Of a DNA stretch of 64,000 nt, positions 27,018-36,236 are shown one piece after another. Positions within the stretch are counted from its first letter, which is position 1, and each line of letters starts with the position of its first letter. The position numbers and the translations under genes are program-made. Source of the DNA: Ensifer sesbaniae (GTDB lineage: Bacteria > Pseudomonadota > Alphaproteobacteria > Rhizobiales > Rhizobiaceae); the NCBI RefSeq assembly GCF_013283665.1, contig NZ_JABEKU010000002.1:1362863-1426862 (forward strand). The letters run 5' to 3'. Below the pieces are notes generated by a model. That model saw only the letters and a program-made list of their open reading frames with translations, searched no databases and had not been told where the DNA came from.

Positions 27018-27032
27018 TTGCCTTTTTGGCAA
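27018..27032. promoter_or_regulatory. LysR-type operator before ferredoxin gene
   Basis: The palindrome TTGCCTTTTTGGCAA has the T-N11-A spacing of LysR-type boxes. The same TTGCC-N5-GGCAA pattern occurs twice at 36094-36145. It lies 85 bp before the ferredoxin ATG. A weaker half-match is at 27051-27065. Confidence 0.55.
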
Positions 27033-27116
27033 TCGACCTTGCGAATATCTGTGCTTCTTCGGCAAGGGAAACTCTGAATAATTGGCCGTGCAAGCAACCC
27101 TCCAGAGATCCGCAAG

Positions 27117-27455
27117 ATGGCCTATGTCATTACCGAACCCTGCATCGACGTGAAGGATGGCGAATGTACCGCCGCCTGCCCTGTGGACTGCATCTACGAG
27201 GGTGGGCGCACCTTCTACATCCACCCGGACGAGTGCATCAATTGCGGCCTCTGTCTCTCGATCTGTCCCGTCGATGCCATCGTCTGGGATCAGGAGATAT
27301 CGCACGGACAACGCCATTTCATCGCTGTGAACAAGGAGTTCTTCGGATCCGACGTCACCGGGCTGGGCTCGCCAGGCGGCTGGAGCAAGGAGTGCTCCAC
27401 GGAGCTGGACCATCCGTTCGTTGCGGCCTTCGAGAAGGCGGCAGTGATCGCGTAG
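27117..27455 (+). CDS. Seven-iron ferredoxin (FdxA type)
   Basis: A 112-residue soluble electron carrier with [3Fe-4S] and [4Fe-4S] clusters. Cluster cysteines are visible as CIDVKDGECTAACPVDC and CINCGLCLSICPVDA. The C-terminal extension (GLGSPGGWSKE) is normal for bacterial FdxA-type ferredoxins. It is convergent with the amidohydrolase operon but carries the same operator type as that operon, so it may donate electrons to the oxygenase or oxidoreductase chemistry of the catabolic cluster. Confidence 0.9.
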   Translation: MAYVITEPCIDVKDGECTAACPVDCIYEGGRTFYIHPDECINCGLCLSICPVDAIVWDQEISHGQRHFIAVNKEFFGSDVTGLGSPGGWSKECSTELDHPFVAAFEKAAVIA

Positions 27456-27581
27456 CAGGTGCTGATCTGCGAAGGGCAGCTCGCGTTCGGCCAACTCCGA
27501 ACCGATCGCCAAACTGAGAGACCGAACCTTCAAGTGGCGGCTCGCATGCGACGGATACGTCGACTTGCTTGCTGCCCTCAC

Positions 27582-28979
27582 TCACCAGTCGGAATAATAG
27601 GCCCGTGTCGCGGCGGCCAGTTTGGTCACGCGCCCGCGCTCGGCGGTCAGCCGCGAAAGGTCCGCACGCGCCTGCTGCAGCAGTTCGGCCCGGGCAGCCT
27701 CGAAATCAACCCGGGTCAGCCGCCCATCGCACATGACCTCCTGTCCCGCTACATAAAGCGCCTTCGCATGCGCGGCGGTCATCCGGGTGAGCAGAACCTC
27801 CGCTTCATCCAGATCGTCAATCAAGCTGTCGGCAATCAGCGCAGCGTAATCCACGAGCACCAAGTCTTCGTTCGCCGGCGCGTTCACAACCTTGGCACCG
27901 ACATGGATCGCGGCATCGAAAACGCGTCCTGCCGTAAAGGTCCGCGACAAGCCGCGGCCGCCATGGAGCAGATGGGCGAGCCGCAATTCGCGCCAGAGAT
28001 CCTGGTCGTCGTCAAATCCTGTCCCGTCGAGACCGAAAGCGAAGAGAGGACCGTTTGCCGGCATGGCGGCGACCGGTGCCACGCCTGAACGCAGCCGCAA
28101 GTTCGCCGACGGGTTCGACACGAGCTGCACGCCCCTTGCTGCCAGCAGCTCCAGCTCATCCGGCCGCAGTTGGACGCCATGGGCAACGGCGAGGCGGGGC
28201 GAGAGGAAGCCGATCTCGTCGAGAAACCGGACGACCCCTTGCGGAAAGCGCCGATCCAGCCACTGCCTCTGCCTGGGGCTTTCGAGGAGATGCATGTGAA
28301 TGCGCCGGTCCGTTGCCTGAGAGGCCTCGGCGATCGCTTCGAGCAGTACATTGGAGCACCATTGCGGCCCGATCGGCCCATACTGGACATCGATCAATGG
28401 GCTGGTATTGGCTGCAGCGACGGCGTCGGCCGCCGTAATCTGCACCGAGGGTGGCGCATATCTGGGTATCGAGACACTCAGTTCGTCCCAGTCTGCCGGA
28501 GCGAGGTACGGTCGCAATCGCTCAGGCCCGCCGTCATAGGCCCACGGATCATGGTCGAGAAGCGGACAGGAAATCGCAAGCCTTATGCCCACGTCGCGCG
28601 CCGCACGCATCACGGCGCCGGCCTCGTCGACGAGGCGGTCGACATTGAGAGAATTGTGGCAATGCATGGTGGCGCCGACGCCCCTTTGCGCCAGTCTTGA
28701 GAAGGCCACCAGCGCTTCCAGATAGGGCTCGGTTCGCGGTCGAAGCCGAAGTCCCGGGATCCACACTTCCAGGGCATCGTCCGCGTTGCCAAAATCGAGC
28801 GTGCGGATGCCATAACCATGGTCATGGGCGTTGACGGGCGGCGGCATAAGCAGAGCACCGGCCGGGATCGTCGTCCATGAGGCGCCCCCAGGCAAATGAT
28901 CCAACAGATTTTGCGCGCGCCCTGCGGCCTCGTGGCCCGGTCGCAAGAGAAGTCGCCCGGGAACGGATGCTGTATTCAC
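27582..28979 (-). CDS. Amidohydrolase-superfamily deaminase/hydrolase
   Basis: A 465-residue metal-dependent hydrolase of the cytosine-deaminase/TrzN branch. Metal-binding residues are visible: HDHG (HxH-like) near residue 53, HMHLLES, VAHGVQL, and the C-terminal Asp in LDGTGFDDDQD. The substrate is not evident. Its ATG overlaps the stop of the LysR gene by four bases; it is the last gene of the long minus-strand operon. Confidence 0.8.
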   Translation of the reverse strand: MNTASVPGRLLLRPGHEAAGRAQNLLDHLPGGASWTTIPAGALLMPPPVNAHDHGYGIRTLDFGNADDALEVWIPGLRLRPRTEPYLEALVAFSRLAQRGVGATMHCHNSLNVDRLVDEAGAVMRAARDVGIRLAISCPLLDHDPWAYDGGPERLRPYLAPADWDELSVSIPRYAPPSVQITAADAVAAANTSPLIDVQYGPIGPQWCSNVLLEAIAEASQATDRRIHMHLLESPRQRQWLDRRFPQGVVRFLDEIGFLSPRLAVAHGVQLRPDELELLAARGVQLVSNPSANLRLRSGVAPVAAMPANGPLFAFGLDGTGFDDDQDLWRELRLAHLLHGGRGLSRTFTAGRVFDAAIHVGAKVVNAPANEDLVLVDYAALIADSLIDDLDEAEVLLTRMTAAHAKALYVAGQEVMCDGRLTRVDFEAARAELLQQARADLSRLTAERGRVTKLAAATRAYYSDW

Positions 28980-29899
28980 GGATGGATCGACTCCATGATC
29001 TGGTCGCTGAACCTCTGCAGTTCCGCGCCAACGAATTCGATGACGGCCTCAGCCGCGTGCGTGCGCTGCCGGCGTCGCTGCACCAGAATCCCGACATGCA
29101 GGTTCTGAAGGCGCGAGCCGGAAAGCGGTATGGCGACGAGATCGCCCGATCTGATCTCGGCGAGGAAACCGATCGGCGTGAAGAAAGCCACGCCCTGACC
29201 GGACAGGATGAAAGGTTTAAGCATCATCTGGCTGTTCGAGAGCACAAAGGGCCGGCCAGTCCGTTCGAAGACCGAAAGCTCGATCTCGATCAGCGAGCGG
29301 ATCGGTTGTGTATCCAGTTGCAGAAGAAGGTCGTATTGGGCGCATTCGGCGAGCGACACCTCCCGCAGCTTGGCCAGCGGGTGGTCCCGTCCGACGAAGG
29401 CCATCAGCGGCATCGGCACGCGAAAGAGCATCTCGGTATCATCAGGCCGGGCCAGATCGAAGGTCAGACCCATGTCGACATCGCCTTCGGCGACCAGGCT
29501 GCTGATGTTGCCGTGACCGGCGGTGTGGATGTGAAAACTCACGCCGGGATGGATGCGGTGGAACGCGTTGACCATGTCCGGCAGGAACTGGATGGCCAGG
29601 CTGTCGAGACAGGACATCTGCACGCGACCGGTCTTCTTCCCCTGCAGGGCGCCGAGGTCGCTGCGCAGCAGTTCGAAATTCTCGAGCGTCACCCGGGCGT
29701 GGCGCAGCACGTTTTCCCCGGCGACGGTCAACCTCAGGCCGTTCGAGAGCCGCTCGAAAAGCGCGATCCCGAGCTCATCCTCCAGTTTCTTGATCTGCCG
29801 GCTGACCGCCGAGGATGCGACGTGAAGCTCCTCGGAGGCCTTGCGGATGGACCCGGACCGCGCGACCGAGACGAAGTATTTCAGGATACTGGCGTGCAT
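28976..29899 (-). CDS. LysR-family transcriptional regulator (within catabolic operon)
   Basis: A 307-residue regulator: N-terminal winged HTH (LKYFVSVARSGSIRKASEEL, AVSRQIKKLEDELG) and a C-terminal effector-binding domain. Start 29899 (MHASIL) is preceded by GGAGGAGG; the longer open frame adds a non-native tail. Being inside the operon it probably controls, it is a candidate to bind the TTGCC-N5-GGCAA palindromes. Confidence 0.88.
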   Translation of the reverse strand: MHASILKYFVSVARSGSIRKASEELHVASSAVSRQIKKLEDELGIALFERLSNGLRLTVAGENVLRHARVTLENFELLRSDLGALQGKKTGRVQMSCLDSLAIQFLPDMVNAFHRIHPGVSFHIHTAGHGNISSLVAEGDVDMGLTFDLARPDDTEMLFRVPMPLMAFVGRDHPLAKLREVSLAECAQYDLLLQLDTQPIRSLIEIELSVFERTGRPFVLSNSQMMLKPFILSGQGVAFFTPIGFLAEIRSGDLVAIPLSGSRLQNLHVGILVQRRRQRTHAAEAVIEFVGAELQRFSDQIMESIHP

Positions 29900-29942
29900 T
29901 CGATTGGACCCCTCCTCCCCTAGGCCCCGACCTATAACACGC

Positions 29943-30716
29943 TCACCGTCCCCTCCAAACGGGCGCACGCTTCTCCTGAAAGGCGCGGACGCCTTCCAGG
30001 GCATCCTCGCTGTTCAGCGCTCTCACGAGCGCAGGCGTACGCAATCCCTGGGCCTCCGCCGGAGACAGATGCCCAGTGCGATTGACCGTCTGCTTGATGG
30101 CGCGCAGCGAGAGCGGCGCACAGGCGACGATTTCCTTCACCCAGCGGGAGACGGCAGAATCGAGCTCGCCCGGTTCGGCAAGTTCGTTGACAATACCGAA
30201 GGCGTGCATCTCGGCTGCGGAGAACCGCCGACCGGTCAACAGCACACCCATGGCAAGGTTGTGCGGGATCCTGCGCTGGAGAAGCACCATACCGCCATCG
30301 AGCGGCAGGCGCCCGACGCGAGCCTCGGGGAGGCCGAAGGCCGCCTCCGTCGAAGCTATGACGATATCGCAGCCGAGAACCATCTCGAACCCACCACCGA
30401 GCGCATAGCCATTGACCCTCGCGATGACGGGAACATCCAGAGAGCGGCGAAAGGCCAGTCCTCCAAAGCCGTTCGGCCGGCTTTCGGTCCAGTAATCAAG
30501 GCCGGTCTTTTCAGCCCCCTTCAGATCCGCCCCGGCGCAGAACGCCCGTTGGCCGGCGCCCGTCAAGACGACGCAACTGATGTCGTCGCGCGCTTCGATC
30601 TCTTCCCAGACCGCCTCCAGTTCGCGTTCGGTAGCCACGTCCACGGCGTTCATCCGCTCCGGACGGTTGAGGGTGACGCTCGCGACGCGATCCTCTACGA
30701 CGAAGGTGACGCTCAT
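29943..30716 (-). CDS. Enoyl-CoA hydratase/isomerase family protein
   Basis: A 257-residue crotonase-fold enzyme acting on a CoA thioester. The oxyanion-hole segments are present (AFCAGADLKG and NGYALGGGFEMVLGCD) and the acidic residue region GLPEARVGRLPLDGG. Its ATG overlaps the CoA-transferase stop, so the CoA ester made by that enzyme is its likely substrate. Confidence 0.9.
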   Translation of the reverse strand: MSVTFVVEDRVASVTLNRPERMNAVDVATERELEAVWEEIEARDDISCVVLTGAGQRAFCAGADLKGAEKTGLDYWTESRPNGFGGLAFRRSLDVPVIARVNGYALGGGFEMVLGCDIVIASTEAAFGLPEARVGRLPLDGGMVLLQRRIPHNLAMGVLLTGRRFSAAEMHAFGIVNELAEPGELDSAVSRWVKEIVACAPLSLRAIKQTVNRTGHLSPAEAQGLRTPALVRALNSEDALEGVRAFQEKRAPVWRGR

Positions 30717-31870
30717 GCCGCATCTCCCTGACGAACCGAAAGCCCCGCGAGGATCTCGTCATTGTGCTCGCCGAGCTTCGGCGGCGCGATGCGAACCGTC
30801 ACGGTCGCCGCCGACATGTCGATAGGCGAACCAACCAGCCGGATCGGACCGGCCTTCGTCTCTCCCGCGTCCAGGATCATGCCGTTGATCGTCGTCTGTT
30901 CGTCGTCGAGTGCTTCGGAAAGCGAGCGTACCGGTGCGCAGAGAATATCCACCTGTTCCAAGCGGCCGAGCCAATGGGCGCTGCTGTTCTTTGCGAACGC
31001 CTCGCGGAAGATTTGCTGCAATTCCGGGCGGCGCTGCATCTGCGCGTCGAAGTCGGCAAATTGCGGTTGGGGGGACAGGTCCTCGATCTCGAGCGCAGTG
31101 CAGATGTCGCGCAGCGGGTTCTGCTTGAAAGCCCCGACCATGACGATGGCGCCGTCGGTGGTTTCGAACACGCCCGTCAGCGGGAAAGCGCCCCAGTTCA
31201 GGTCTTTCTCCCGCATCATATGTGTCGTGCCCTCCTGCATCTGCATCGCGAGCATCGAGCTGTAGAGACTGACCGCCACCTGCTGGCCGTGCCCGGTCTT
31301 CTCGCGATGCAGCAATGCCAGCAGAATGCCCTGCACCAGGTGCATGCCGGCCGAGTAGTCGGCAAGCGGCGTCGCATAGATCGACAGCGGATGGCTGGCA
31401 TCGGACTTGCGCCGCATGACGCCGGAAAGCGCCTGCGCCAGGATGTCCTGCCCGCCCTTGTGCCGGTAGGGACCCTCAAGGCCGAAGCCTGTGCCGACAG
31501 CGTAGATCAGCCGTGGGTTTGTCCGCTTCAGCTCATCATAGCCGAAGCCCATGCGCTCCATGACGTCAGGACGGAAATTGTTGACGACCACGTCGGCCGT
31601 GTCGATCAACGCGCGGACGGCGGCTCGCGCCTCCTCCTGCTTGAGGTCGAGCGCCAGACTCTTCTTGTTGCGGTTGAGCGACGAGAACACCGGATTGTTG
31701 AGGCCATCCGGATCCGAGCCCAGCGACCAGCGCGAGAGGTCGCCTATCTTGGCCTTTTCGACCTTGATGACCTCGGCGCCGTAGTCGGCCAGCATCTGCG
31801 TGCAGCACGGGCCAAGCATGACCTGGGTGAAGTCGACGACGCGGATACCGTCGAGAGGAAGAGACGTCAT
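30713..31870 (-). CDS. CaiB/BaiF-family (class III) CoA transferase
   Basis: A 385-residue enzyme that moves CoA between carboxylic acids. Typical features: MTSLPLDGIRVVDFTQVMLG at the N-terminus, GAEVIKVEKAKIGDLSR, NRNKKSLALDLK, and the region around the catalytic Asp (ADYSAGMHLVQGIL). ATG 31870 overlaps the FAD oxidoreductase stop (ATGA). It would activate an acid for the hydratase encoded next. Confidence 0.9.
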   Translation of the reverse strand: MTSLPLDGIRVVDFTQVMLGPCCTQMLADYGAEVIKVEKAKIGDLSRWSLGSDPDGLNNPVFSSLNRNKKSLALDLKQEEARAAVRALIDTADVVVNNFRPDVMERMGFGYDELKRTNPRLIYAVGTGFGLEGPYRHKGGQDILAQALSGVMRRKSDASHPLSIYATPLADYSAGMHLVQGILLALLHREKTGHGQQVAVSLYSSMLAMQMQEGTTHMMREKDLNWGAFPLTGVFETTDGAIVMVGAFKQNPLRDICTALEIEDLSPQPQFADFDAQMQRRPELQQIFREAFAKNSSAHWLGRLEQVDILCAPVRSLSEALDDEQTTINGMILDAGETKAGPIRLVGSPIDMSAATVTVRIAPPKLGEHNDEILAGLSVRQGDAA

Positions 31871-33222
31871 TCTGCGGCCTCCAAATAGGTTGCATTTTCG
31901 GATGGTACGTCGCCGGGATCGGCGCCCTGCGCCCGCAGCTGCTTCTGGATCGCCTTGACATCGGCGTCTCGCACCTTGACGCCGGCATTGAGCGCGACGG
32001 TGGCGGCAACACCGGCCGCCTCGCCCATCGCCATGCATGGCGGGATCTCGCGGCTCGACTTCTGCGCCTGGATGGTCGCGGAATAATGCCGGCCTGCGAC
32101 GATCAACTGATCGACCTCCTTGGGCAGCATGGCCCTATAGGGCGTGTAGTAGTCGCGGCCACGGCACACCGTGTCGGTGAAGTGCTGGCGGTTCATCACG
32201 TCGTCCTTCGTGACGACATATTCGCCCTGGAGCAGTCGCGACTGGCGCACGCCCGTCTGCGGCGCAAAGTCGATCACATGGGCATTTTCGAAGCCCGGCA
32301 GGTTGGCGCGGGCGAAGTCGAGCAGGCGGGCAATGCGGCCACGGCCCTCGAGTTCCGCATAGGTTAAGTCTTCGACACGGAGGCCGGAGAGCTTCGGCAT
32401 GTGCGGGCAGTTGAGCCAGATGACGCCCGGCAGCGGGGTCTTCAACCACCAGAACGACCAGCAGCCACCGATCAGGCGCTTGGCCTCGTGATCGATTGCC
32501 TTGAACTTTTCGGGTTCCTCGAATTCAAAGCGCTCGGCGGCTTCAGTGTCGATGCCGCCCCAGCGAGAAACCGTCGTCAGAATGAAATTGCCGTCCGTAT
32601 GCTGGGCGCCGGCATCGGCCGCAACGTCGAGGTCGCCCGAGGCGTCGATGACGACGTCGCCCATGATGGCCTCGCGGCCGGATTTCGTCTGGCAAACCAC
32701 ACCCTTGATCGTGCCGTTCTCGACGATCGCCGAGGAGAACCAGCTGTGCGTCCTGAGCTTCACGCCGGATTCGCGAAGGATGTCGTAGGAGACGTGCTTG
32801 AAAGCGTCCGGATCAAAGGCCGCAGCATAGCAGATCGGATGCGGTGCAGACGGCGTGTGGAAGTCGAACAGGCCCCAGCGCGCCCAACGACGCCAGGCTT
32901 CCGGCGTGTCGCGAATGTCGAGCTGGCGGTCGCCGTCCGTCGGCGTGACGCAGAGACCGAGCGTCTTCATCCGCTCGATCATTTCCATGCAGATGCCGCG
33001 CACGGTGATCTCGACGCCGTTGACCATGTCGTCGAGCACCAGAACCATGCCGCCTGCGGCAAGCCCGCCGACATAGGGATAGCGTTCGAGCAACGTGACG
33101 CTGGCCCCGGTGCGGGCTGCCGAAACCGCGGCGGAGATCCCGGCCGGTCCGCCGCCGACGACGACCACGTCCGAGCGGTCGACGATCCGGGCATTGCGCA
33201 GGCGTTCTCTGATGGTTTCCAT
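31867..33222 (-). CDS. FAD-dependent oxidoreductase (FAD_oxidored family)
   Basis: A 451-residue flavoprotein with an N-terminal dinucleotide-binding motif (DVVVVGGGPAGISAAVSAAR) and a second FAD-contacting stretch (GDVVIDASGDLDVAADAGA). The family acts on varied small acids and often has unknown substrates. Start 33222 is chosen because GGAGG lies 8-10 bases upstream within an earlier ATG codon run (33237). It follows the permease by about 115 bp. Confidence 0.82.
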   Translation of the reverse strand: METIRERLRNARIVDRSDVVVVGGGPAGISAAVSAARTGASVTLLERYPYVGGLAAGGMVLVLDDMVNGVEITVRGICMEMIERMKTLGLCVTPTDGDRQLDIRDTPEAWRRWARWGLFDFHTPSAPHPICYAAAFDPDAFKHVSYDILRESGVKLRTHSWFSSAIVENGTIKGVVCQTKSGREAIMGDVVIDASGDLDVAADAGAQHTDGNFILTTVSRWGGIDTEAAERFEFEEPEKFKAIDHEAKRLIGGCWSFWWLKTPLPGVIWLNCPHMPKLSGLRVEDLTYAELEGRGRIARLLDFARANLPGFENAHVIDFAPQTGVRQSRLLQGEYVVTKDDVMNRQHFTDTVCRGRDYYTPYRAMLPKEVDQLIVAGRHYSATIQAQKSSREIPPCMAMGEAAGVAATVALNAGVKVRDADVKAIQKQLRAQGADPGDVPSENATYLEAAE

Positions 33223-33336
33223 AATCGTTTCCTCCATAGGGAAAGTGTCCGGCGAAATGTGAGGGAGCTCACAGCCAGTGACTTCGTCGGTTGACCGGAC
33301 CCGGATATCCAGGTCCGGCAGCAAAGGCGTTTGGGA

Positions 33337-34173
33337 TCAGTGGTCCGTCGTCGGTTTCCAGCGGACGATCTTCGATTCCGCGTAGGAGACGGCGAAGAAG
33401 AGAACCACGGCAAGCGAGGCCGCAATCACCACCGTCGCATAGAGCAGCGGCGAGCGGAAATTGTAGGTCGCCTCGATGATGAGCGCACCGAGACCGTAGC
33501 TGGAGCCGATCCATTCGGCGACGATTGCGCCCATCACGCTGCTGGTTGCCGCAATCTTGAGCGCGGCGAACAGGAAAGGCAGCGAGCCCGGCAGGCGAAC
33601 CTTCCAGAAGATCTCGGAATTGCTGGCAGACAGAATCCGCATCAGATCGAGCATTGCGGGGCTCGCCGACTTCAGTCCCTGCACCATGTTGACCAGCGTC
33701 GGGAAGAAGCAGATCAGGCCGGCGATGATGATCTTCGGCGCGATGCCGTTACCGACGAGGAGCACCAGGATCGGCGCAAGCGCGATGATCGGGATCGACT
33801 TGATGATGACGGCGATCGGATAGAAGGCTCGCTCCGCGAGCGGGCTATACACGAACCAGACCGCCAGAAGGACGGCAATGACATTGCCGAAGATGAAGCC
33901 GAGAACGGCTTCCATGAGCGTCGGCCAGAAGTTCGTCCACAAGACGCCGGCATTTTCGCCAAAAGCCTTGATAACGTCGACCGGCCCCGGCGCCATAAAT
34001 GTCGGTACGGAAAAGCCCCAGACAACCAGTTGCCACAAGAGGATGCAGCCAAGGATCGCGAGTGTTGCCGGTAGATGCCGCAGGACCGCGCCGGCAGCCG
34101 TATCGAGCATTCGGAAGCGGTTGCCGTCGGTCAAGGCGCGGCCTTCCGCCTGTGAAGGAAGGGCATTCGCCAT
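33337..34173 (-). CDS. ABC transporter permease (SsuC/TauC type)
   Basis: A 278-residue inner-membrane permease with about six segments and an EAA loop (DLMRILSASNSEIFWKVRLPG). Start 34173 (MANALPS) shares TGATG with the ATPase stop; 34179 is possible. Longer open frames upstream overlap the ATPase and are not native. Confidence 0.87.
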   Translation of the reverse strand: MANALPSQAEGRALTDGNRFRMLDTAAGAVLRHLPATLAILGCILLWQLVVWGFSVPTFMAPGPVDVIKAFGENAGVLWTNFWPTLMEAVLGFIFGNVIAVLLAVWFVYSPLAERAFYPIAVIIKSIPIIALAPILVLLVGNGIAPKIIIAGLICFFPTLVNMVQGLKSASPAMLDLMRILSASNSEIFWKVRLPGSLPFLFAALKIAATSSVMGAIVAEWIGSSYGLGALIIEATYNFRSPLLYATVVIAASLAVVLFFAVSYAESKIVRWKPTTDH

Positions 34174-34976
34174 CAGCATTCTCCCAAAAGTTTGCGCAGG
34201 TGGGCGGTCACCTGGATGAACTCGACCGTGTCGCGCATCGCCAGGGATCGCGGATAGGGCAAGTCGACCTTCATGAACTCTTTGACGCGGCCGGGATGGG
34301 CGGCGAGCATCAGCACGTGTTGACCGAGAAAGACCGCCTCGGGGATCGAATGGGTGACGAAGAGGATCGTCGTCCCGGTTTCCTGCCACAGGCGCAGCAG
34401 TTCTTCGTTCAGCTTGTCGCGGGTGATCTCGTCGAGCGCGCCGAAGGGCTCGTCCATCAGCAGGATGCGGGGGCGGGTCACCAGCGCCCGGGCGATCGCC
34501 ACGCGCTGACGCTGGCCGCCCGACAATTCGTGCGGCATCGACTTCTCGCGTCCCTTGAGCCCCACGAGCGCCAGAAGCTCTTCCGGATCGGCATATGTCG
34601 CGCCCGCCTCGCGTTTCCCCACCAGCAGGGGGAGACGCACGTTGTCGATCACATTGCGCCACGGCAGCAGCGTCGCTTCCTGGAAGACGAAGGCGAAGTC
34701 GCGTCCCTCGCGCGCCTTGCGTGGCGTCTGGCCATGCACCGACACCGAACCGTCGGTGATGTGGACGAGATCCGCGACAGTTCGCAACAAGGTGGACTTA
34801 CCGCAGCCGGACGGACCAAGCATGGTCACAAGCGAGCCGGCCGGGATCTCGACCGAAACGTCGGAGAGCGCGGTGAAGCCGGAATCATCTGCGCCGAAGC
34901 GAATATGAAGGTTCTTCACCGACACTGCGGAGTTACCGACCGAATCCTGGCCGGATCTATTCAGCGTTTCCAGCAT
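34173..34976 (-). CDS. ABC transporter ATP-binding protein (SsuB/TauB type)
   Basis: A 267-residue ATPase with Walker A (GPSGCGKST), Q-loop (FVFQEATLLPWRNV), signature LSGGQRQRVAIARAL, Walker B (RILLMDEPFGALDE) and the switch His (VTHSIPEA). The gene starts 4 bp after the binding-protein stop. Confidence 0.92.
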   Translation of the reverse strand: MLETLNRSGQDSVGNSAVSVKNLHIRFGADDSGFTALSDVSVEIPAGSLVTMLGPSGCGKSTLLRTVADLVHITDGSVSVHGQTPRKAREGRDFAFVFQEATLLPWRNVIDNVRLPLLVGKREAGATYADPEELLALVGLKGREKSMPHELSGGQRQRVAIARALVTRPRILLMDEPFGALDEITRDKLNEELLRLWQETGTTILFVTHSIPEAVFLGQHVLMLAAHPGRVKEFMKVDLPYPRSLAMRDTVEFIQVTAHLRKLLGEC

Positions 34977-34980
34977 TGAC

Positions 34981-36015
34981 TTATCCTACGCTCTTGCGGA
35001 CGTCGGCTGTCGCATCCAGGATCGCCATCGTGTAGACGTCGTTCGCATTCGGGACGAAGCCGGTGAACTGGCCGAGGTCCGCATAGGTCTTGATCTGCTC
35101 TTCCCAGTTTGCCCGGTCCATGCCACCCCAGCCCTCGGTCGCTGTGGTTTCGTTGAATACGAACTTCATCAGCGGCCCGATCGCTTCGAGTTCGCTCGCC
35201 TTGTCTAGGTTCGGATAGGATTCGAGCAGGATATCGACGGCCTCTTCGTGATGATCGCGCGCATAGCCCCATCCGCGAGCCGAGCCGGATACGAACGCCG
35301 CAAGCTGGTCCGCGTGATTTTGCAACTGGTCGTCGGTGGTATAGTAGACGTTGGCATAAAGGCGGATGCCGCCATCCCAGAGGGTCAGATCAACCCGGTC
35401 GTCGCCCAGCACCTTCAGGGCGTTGACGTTCGTCAGCCAGCCACAGACCGCATCGGCCTGGCCGGTTACGAGCTGGTTCATGTCCGAGCCCATGTTGACG
35501 ATCTTGACCTGGTCTTCCGATATCCCGTTCTTGGCAAGAAGCGCCCGCAGCAGAATGACCGAAGTCGGGATCGCGGCGATCGTCTTACCGATCATGTCCT
35601 GCGGCTTGGCGATCGGGTTTGCCTTGCGGGAGAAATAGGCGAAGGGATGTTTCTGGTAGCCGGCCGCGAATGCCTTGATCGGCGCGCCGGCCGAACGGGC
35701 GAGCATCACCGACGGGCTGGATGAGATCTGACCGATGGTCGACTGGCCGACGGCAACGCCCGCCACGCCATCGACATTCGGTCCGCCAGGCACGATTTCG
35801 AGCTCGATGCCCTTCTCGGCGTAATAGCCCTTCTTGCGGGCAACGAGTTCTCCGAGAAGCCCGTTGGAAGGCAGCCAACCGAGCTGCATCCGAATCGTCG
35901 TGGAATCGCCAGCCAGGCCGGGCGAAACATTGATAAGGCTATGGGTCGCAGCGATCGCGCCCACGGCGGCTGCATTCGAAAGGAAACCTCGGCGGTTCAT
36001 CATAAAACGAGACAT
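34981..36015 (-). CDS. ABC transporter substrate-binding protein (NMT1/SsuA type)
   Basis: A 344-residue exported binding protein with a Tat-like leader (MNRRGFLSNAAAVGA). The core shows the NMT1/THI5-like pattern (MQLGWLPSNGLLGELVARKKGYY). Start 36015 is preceded by AAGGGGA. It is the first gene of the eight-gene operon and lies under two LysR-type operators. The ligand is likely the compound degraded by this cluster. Confidence 0.87.
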   Translation of the reverse strand: MSRFMMNRRGFLSNAAAVGAIAATHSLINVSPGLAGDSTTIRMQLGWLPSNGLLGELVARKKGYYAEKGIELEIVPGGPNVDGVAGVAVGQSTIGQISSSPSVMLARSAGAPIKAFAAGYQKHPFAYFSRKANPIAKPQDMIGKTIAAIPTSVILLRALLAKNGISEDQVKIVNMGSDMNQLVTGQADAVCGWLTNVNALKVLGDDRVDLTLWDGGIRLYANVYYTTDDQLQNHADQLAAFVSGSARGWGYARDHHEEAVDILLESYPNLDKASELEAIGPLMKFVFNETTATEGWGGMDRANWEEQIKTYADLGQFTGFVPNANDVYTMAILDATADVRKSVG

Positions 36016-36093
36016 ATCGTTCCCCTTGCTTGTTATGGGATCGATGATGATGGAATTTGGCATCTCATAAAGCACAATTTTTAGCGGTTCGCG

Positions 36094-36108
36094 TTGCCGA
36101 TATGGCAA
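36094..36108. promoter_or_regulatory. LysR-type operator, proximal to importer operon
   Basis: Palindrome TTGCCGATATGGCAA, extended by G/C on both sides (GTTGCC...GGCAAC). It lies 79 bp before the binding-protein start. Confidence 0.6.
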
Positions 36109-36130
36109 CACCCACGAGGCGTGCCGGGGT

Positions 36131-36145
36131 TTGCCGTTTTGGCAA
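36131..36145. promoter_or_regulatory. LysR-type operator, proximal to aldehyde dehydrogenase
   Basis: Palindrome TTGCCGTTTTGGCAA, 37 bp from the centre of the previous copy, in the same divergent promoter region and 92 bp before the dehydrogenase start. Two boxes at this spacing fit a LysR tetramer. Confidence 0.6.
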
Positions 36146-36236
36146 TGGTGAGGTCTAAAGATTGTTCTTTGTGCGAGCTCGACTGCGTCCGATAAGCGAA
36201 GACATAGTCAAAGTCTGAGCGCCGCGGAGGATAGAT

